Assembly (NCBI GenBank): GCA_021852225.1
Contig: JAJZOA010000329.1
Coordinates: 1-10,366, forward strand
Reading direction: 5' to 3'
Origin: Planctomycetota bacterium
GTDB lineage: Bacteria > Planctomycetota > Phycisphaerae > WQYP01
Length of the DNA: 10,366 bases
This document shows, piece by piece, positions 6,869-10,366 of this stretch (within the stretch, counting starts at the first letter, position 1; each line of letters starts with the position of its first letter). The notes beneath the pieces are model-generated. The model was not told the DNA's origin and did no database searches. It saw only the letters and a program-made list of their open reading frames with translations. Made by a program: the position numbers and the translations under genes.

Positions 6869-9800
6869 TTATTTGACGGGTTTTACACTTTTTTTCAGTC
6901 CTGCCAGAAATTGGGCGAATTTGCTTGGCGTTGGATATCTTTTCAACTCGGTCTCAAGCTGATCGCGCAGGGCGTAAGCGTCTTTGATCTTTCCCGCCTG
7001 CAATTGTTGTATTACGATCGCGTAGGGCTTGGCCTTTGGCGGCGGATGATTATTCATGTCGCGCAGCATCGTCTGAACTTTGGCAATCTGCGGTTTTGTC
7101 AGGGTGAAATTAAAATACCATAAGTCATTCCGTCTGATGAGCTTGTGCAGCGGTTGCCCCTTGGCCGGCCAGGACACCCCCGTCGGCAACGGCGTAATCG
7201 GCGTGGCATACGCCCCCTGAATTCTCCAGTGTGTCGGATAATTTAACGTGCTCGGCAGCGAATCAAGAACGTCACCCAACCCGGCGGAACGCATCTGGGC
7301 GATTCCGAATCGCGCTCTTGCCGCGCTCCATAACCCGTACCCTTCGCGGGCGACCAAATGCTTCGCCGCAACTTTAACAGCGTTTCGTTCGACTGCCGTT
7401 GGGGCATAGAACAGATTTTCGATACTTGCTTGGTCGCCGCGACGCTCCTGGTGCCGGAGCAGAGCCATCAACCCGACGGGTGTGCTTTGGTTTCGGTCGG
7501 GTGCCCGCCTGCGTCCGTTTACGTTGTTTGCTTTGCCAGTTGCGTGACCGGGGTGCTGATGCTGCGTTAACGCAAACACCGCGGTTGGCAGCACAGTAGG
7601 TTGCATCGCGAAACCGTGGAATGTCACCCAATGCCGCGGGCGCGTGATCCAGACAAAACGATTCACATCAGTGGGCGAGAAGATGTTTTCGGCCTCATAC
7701 TCTCCAATAGAGGATGCCCGAGAGGTTTGCGCTCCACCGAGTCCAGCACCCATCCCACACGGAAATGGCGCAACAAGATTACCATGGGCATCAACTCCGC
7801 CGACTGCGATTGCCCGATCAGCTAAACCGGGGGCACTTCGGGGAACCCTGAGAATAAGGGTGATGCTGCCGAGTATCTTACGGGCCGGATCGTGGGGCGC
7901 ACTGAACACGTTGTACAACTCAAGTGAATAGCCCATGTAGGAAAACGCCGACCCATTGTACGGAGGATAGACCGAAACCGCGGTCCCGAGAATCTTCCAT
8001 CTGCCCGAATCCACGCCGATCGAGCAGGAGTCGTTGGTTGCGGAGGCTCGCCCCCAAAAAGATCCTTTCCACGCCCCCACGATTTTGCCCAACATGCTCT
8101 GGTCTCGCTCAGCCGGCATATGAATTTCAAAAAGCGCGGCAATGCGGCCTGGCTGCAGAAAATAAGAGTTTCCCGGCTCGGGAAAGCCATCCGCCGACCA
8201 GTGGCACAGGGGCCATTTTCCGCTGCTGATGGCCTCCAATGTGAATGTCGCGCCCGAGGGAAGGGAAGCGGACCATTTGCGATCTCTTGGCTGTGGTTTG
8301 ATCGGGTGGGCCAAAGCGTAGTGATTCCAGGCGACAGCAACGGCGGCGGTTCTTTCCAACCCCGCCGGGCCGGAGCGGATATAGCGATTCAAACTGCTGA
8401 AATTGCGGATTGAGCTCAGCAGCCGGTACGGATAACGCTCGACATCAAATATTACCGCGCTATACCATTGGGATCCGTGAAACGGAATCGCGCGCCGCAG
8501 GAGCACCACGGCGCGGCTGGGCCTGATATTCAGCGTTCCTTGATAGGCATAGGGAATGTGCCCGCGATGGATTGAAATCTGCCGGTAGACGTAGGAAATA
8601 CCCGCCCAGCGACCGGTTTTTAATTGCACGCGCATTGAGCCGGGATAAGCCCGATCATGCCACACAAAACTCGTTTGCGCAAAGATTTGTGATGCCGCCG
8701 TCTTATTGTCAGTAAAGGGATGCTGTACGTTGAGGATCACGGAGTGCTGATACGCGAAGGATGTCGAGTAAATGGATCGGCCCAACAGAAAAGACAATGG
8801 GCGCCCGCCGTTTCCGAAGAGGTGGTGGAGGTCCATAAATCCCGGCGGGTCGACACGCCACTGCAGGAATGGCGATGGCGTGGAGAGCCAGTTCAAGCGT
8901 GGGCCCAGCACAACGCGTTGCCCGCCGGATTGCGCCCTCGCCAATGCCCTTACCACGCGGGCAGAAATGTCGTAGGCCTGTACTCCGCCGGGCTTGCCGG
9001 ATAGTAATTTTCCACCGGTTCTTATCGCCCACGCAAAATCTCTCTGAACGAGCATTTCATACGCCACGCAAGTGAGCACACCGGATTGTGCGGCGGTGGA
9101 ATCGGCGGCTGCAACTTTCCGCGATGGGGTAATTTCCGCTGGAACTGGCTTTACCGGAGCCTGCCGGGCTTTGATCGCAATCGGTACAACTGCTGCAACT
9201 CCGATGGCCAGCGCGACTGCCGCAGCGCCAGCGATGGCCGGGATGTGGGCGGTGTGAAATGCGATGCTGCGTGCGGCATGGGCTGCGGTCAGGCTTATTG
9301 GTGCTTTGCCGCCAATGCCATGCAGTACCGTCTCGGTAAGCCCGCCTGGCGCGGTTCCCGCGCCGCTGGTCAACAAGCCTGCCAGTGCCATGCTATCCAT
9401 GGGAATATTTTTTCGGGCCATAATATGGCGTAGCTTTTCCACCGCACGGGTAATTCGCTTTCCCGCCGCGGCCTCGGAAATGTTGAACTGCTCGGCCACT
9501 TGCCGGGCGGTTTGGTTCTGGAAGAATCGTGCCACCAGCACATCGCGATCACCGGTGGAAAGTCTTTGCAGTGCCGCATCCATCGCCAGAAGTTGTTCAA
9601 TCTTCGCTTCCTCGGCCGCCGCGCTGGCGAAGCCCTGCATTTCTTCTTGTCGCATCGCCGCCACCTTTCGTTCGCGGATTTTTCGCCGCCGTTCCGATTT
9701 TTGAATGTCATTGCAGGCATAGCGTGTTGCCCGCACCAGCAGGCCGCCGATGGGCTTTTTCAGACTGCCGCGTTTTCGCCATAAGGCCAGAAAAACCGCC

Positions 9801-9967
9801 TGTGTTGCATCATCCGCCAGGCTGGCGTCCGCAAGCTGCCGGCAGGCCATGCTGTGAATCCAGCCGATGTGTCCGGCTACGCTGCGTTCAAATAAGCTGC
9901 CTTCACAGGGCTTGGCCGCTGCTACTTGCCCCGGGTGTTCCGTCATAGACTGTGCATCGCGATTCAT
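6869..9967 (-). CDS. Membrane-tethered ECF sigma factor with extracytoplasmic sensor B and an extra C-terminal domain
   Basis: Encodes 1032 residues from ATG 9967, chosen because AAGGAG (9972-9977) stands 4 bases before it and the conserved promoter block lies just upstream, inside the longer open frame that reaches 10084. Sigma region 2 is at about 25-92 (HIGWIHSMACRQLAD, SLADDATQAVFLALWRK) and region 4 at about 135-183 (LSTGDRDVLVARFF, QTARQVAEQFNISEAAAGKR). One hydrophobic helix follows at about 242-265 (IPAIAGAAAVALAIGVAAVV), then a Pro/Ala-rich linker. Sensor B spans about 296-810 and matches the free protein at 4336-5967 (LLSGKPGGVQAYDIS at 321-335; RPRHWVTFHGFAMQP near 776-790). A further domain, about 832-1032, starts RGDQASIENLFYAPT, is mostly helical, has a RNDLWYFNF strand, and ends Lys-rich. 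I do not recognise it; layout slightly recalls SnoaL/NTF2-like tails of planctomycete proteins. No anti-sigma gene is adjacent. Signal and regulon are unknown. Confidence 0.9.
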   Translation of the reverse strand: MNRDAQSMTEHPGQVAAAKPCEGSLFERSVAGHIGWIHSMACRQLADASLADDATQAVFLALWRKRGSLKKPIGGLLVRATRYACNDIQKSERRRKIRERKVAAMRQEEMQGFASAAAEEAKIEQLLAMDAALQRLSTGDRDVLVARFFQNQTARQVAEQFNISEAAAGKRITRAVEKLRHIMARKNIPMDSMALAGLLTSGAGTAPGGLTETVLHGIGGKAPISLTAAHAARSIAFHTAHIPAIAGAAAVALAIGVAAVVPIAIKARQAPVKPVPAEITPSRKVAAADSTAAQSGVLTCVAYEMLVQRDFAWAIRTGGKLLSGKPGGVQAYDISARVVRALARAQSGGQRVVLGPRLNWLSTPSPFLQWRVDPPGFMDLHHLFGNGGRPLSFLLGRSIYSTSFAYQHSVILNVQHPFTDNKTAASQIFAQTSFVWHDRAYPGSMRVQLKTGRWAGISYVYRQISIHRGHIPYAYQGTLNIRPSRAVVLLRRAIPFHGSQWYSAVIFDVERYPYRLLSSIRNFSSLNRYIRSGPAGLERTAAVAVAWNHYALAHPIKPQPRDRKWSASLPSGATFTLEAISSGKWPLCHWSADGFPEPGNSYFLQPGRIAALFEIHMPAERDQSMLGKIVGAWKGSFWGRASATNDSCSIGVDSGRWKILGTAVSVYPPYNGSAFSYMGYSLELYNVFSAPHDPARKILGSITLILRVPRSAPGLADRAIAVGGVDAHGNLVAPFPCGMGAGLGGAQTSRASSIGEYEAENIFSPTDVNRFVWITRPRHWVTFHGFAMQPTVLPTAVFALTQHQHPGHATGKANNVNGRRRAPDRNQSTPVGLMALLRHQERRGDQASIENLFYAPTAVERNAVKVAAKHLVAREGYGLWSAARARFGIAQMRSAGLGDVLDSLPSTLNYPTHWRIQGAYATPITPLPTGVSWPAKGQPLHKLIRRNDLWYFNFTLTKPQIAKVQTMLRDMNNHPPPKAKPYAIVIQQLQAGKIKDAYALRDQLETELKRYPTPSKFAQFLAGLKKSVKPVK
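9182..9691 (-). repeat. Shared sigma/membrane-helix module, copy in gene 4
   Basis: Partner of 3271-3780 at constant offset 5911, with exact matches at 9472-9529 (58 bases) and 9263-9310 (48 bases). The absence of indels over half a kilobase, against unrelated sequence beyond the membrane helix, shows one sigma module joined to two different sensors. Confidence 0.85.
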
Positions 9968-9971
9968 ACCG

Positions 9972-9977
9972 CTCCTT
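9972..9977 (-). promoter_or_regulatory. Ribosome binding site fixing the ATG start of gene 4
   Basis: AAGGAG on the minus strand, 4 bases before ATG 9967. The spacing is slightly short, but no other in-frame start in the longer open frame has an equally strong site. A second ATG seven codons in (9946, MTEHPG) is the alternative. Confidence 0.65.
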
Positions 9978-9992
9978 GATTCCGCTCGCATT

Positions 9993-10018
9993 ATTATATG
10001 GCCGCCGACCGAAATTCC
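9993..10018 (-). promoter_or_regulatory. Putative promoter of the large sigma fusion gene
   Basis: On the minus strand GGAATT (10018-10013), a 14-base spacer and TATAAT (9998-9993), 26 bases before the ATG. The spacer carries TCGGCGGC, as does the copy before gene 2. The block is better conserved between the two genes than the first 30 or so codons, which suggests it is functional. Confidence 0.55.
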
Positions 10019-10091
10019 GGACATAATTTTGTCGGCTTGAAGCGGCAATATCCGCGGCACCGCGTTATTTTCCCGACATGTCATTGCTGCC

Positions 10092-10340
10092 TTGATCCGC
10101 CCCCGGCAGTTTACCGAACAAGCACTGGCCGAGCTTGAACTGAAAAATAATCTCCGGTGTCAACAAGCGGAGCCGTTGCGATGTAAAATTATTGCCACCA
10201 GCCAATTCCAAGATCAGGATAGCTATAGGCTGGCCACCCTGGCCGGACAAAATCTTCATTATTTGGTTCGTGCTATTATTTATTGCCAAATTCCGGATAA
10301 TAGATGTCCAGAACCTGCTCCGGCGGCCATATATCAATAG
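10092..10340 (+). CDS. Weak reading frame, possible fragment of a sigma-54 activator AAA+ domain
   Basis: Gives 82 residues from TTG 10092, with the frame open from 10041. There is no ribosome binding site and no ATG or GTG. The middle, LRCKIIATSQFQD then LAGQNLHYLVRA and QIPDNR, loosely follows the 'VRIIATTN...GxFREDLYYRLNV...LPPLRER' stretch of NtrC-type AAA+ domains. Walker A, Walker B and GAFTGA are all absent, since the sequence upstream is the promoter region of gene 4. If related, it is a truncated remnant. A minus-strand frame across the same bases (10065-10343) has no better support. The last bases (AAATGGAGA) could be the ribosome site of a gene starting beyond the window. Confidence 0.2.
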   Translation: MIRPRQFTEQALAELELKNNLRCQQAEPLRCKIIATSQFQDQDSYRLATLAGQNLHYLVRAIIYCQIPDNRCPEPAPAAIYQ

Positions 10341-10366
10341 CACTTCGCCAACGCGCGAAATGGAGA

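Noticed and set aside
1..10366. CRISPR arrays, tRNA or rRNA genes
   Set aside because: No regularly spaced direct repeats and no tRNA- or rRNA-like sequence were seen on either strand.

Overview
This window looks like a piece of a planctomycete genome, probably near the Phycisphaerae. That assignment rests on protein style only: ECF sigma factors with an ADDATQAVF-type region 2 and very long C-terminal extensions, an extension matching a large uncharacterised planctomycete family as I remember it, and repeat-rich intergenic DNA. There is no rRNA or other phylogenetic marker.

All four convincing genes are on the minus strand, so transcription runs from high to low coordinates. In that order they are: (4) 9967-6869, a 1032-residue fusion of ECF sigma factor, one membrane helix, 'sensor B' and an extra C-terminal domain; (3) 5967-4336, a secreted or exported protein made of sensor B alone; (2) 4029-1744, a fusion of nearly the same sigma and membrane module to an unrelated 'sensor A'; (1) 1705-44, an exported protein made of sensor A alone. 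The locus is therefore a two-fold repeat of one plan: a membrane-tethered sigma factor with a large extracytoplasmic domain, followed by a free exported copy of that domain. No anti-sigma factor gene is visible.

The two sigma genes share a conserved upstream block (GGAATT, 14 bases, TATAAY) that may be their promoter and a possible site of autoregulation. Gene 3 has a separate housekeeping-type promoter. Gene 1 lies 38 bases behind gene 2 with a strong Shine-Dalgarno and is probably co-transcribed with it. Both free sensor genes begin at GTG codons fixed by good ribosome binding sites.

Traces of recombination are frequent. Genes 1 and 2 end in a 193-base block about 95% identical. Genes 2 and 4 share a 0.5 kb sigma/membrane module at a constant offset. 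A decayed scrap of gene 4's last domain lies just after gene 3. The 901-base gap between genes 4 and 3 holds a 136-base MITE-like element with 13-base inverted ends and 11-base flanking direct repeats, and a separate ATCCG-type repeat cluster. The right end beyond gene 4 holds only a weak plus-strand reading frame faintly like part of a sigma-54 activator AAA+ domain.

A working model, which is inference: the extracytoplasmic domains sense something at the cell surface, the tethered sigma factors act on transcription, and the free sensor copies modulate them as ligand binders, partners or decoys. Nothing in the sequence identifies the signal.
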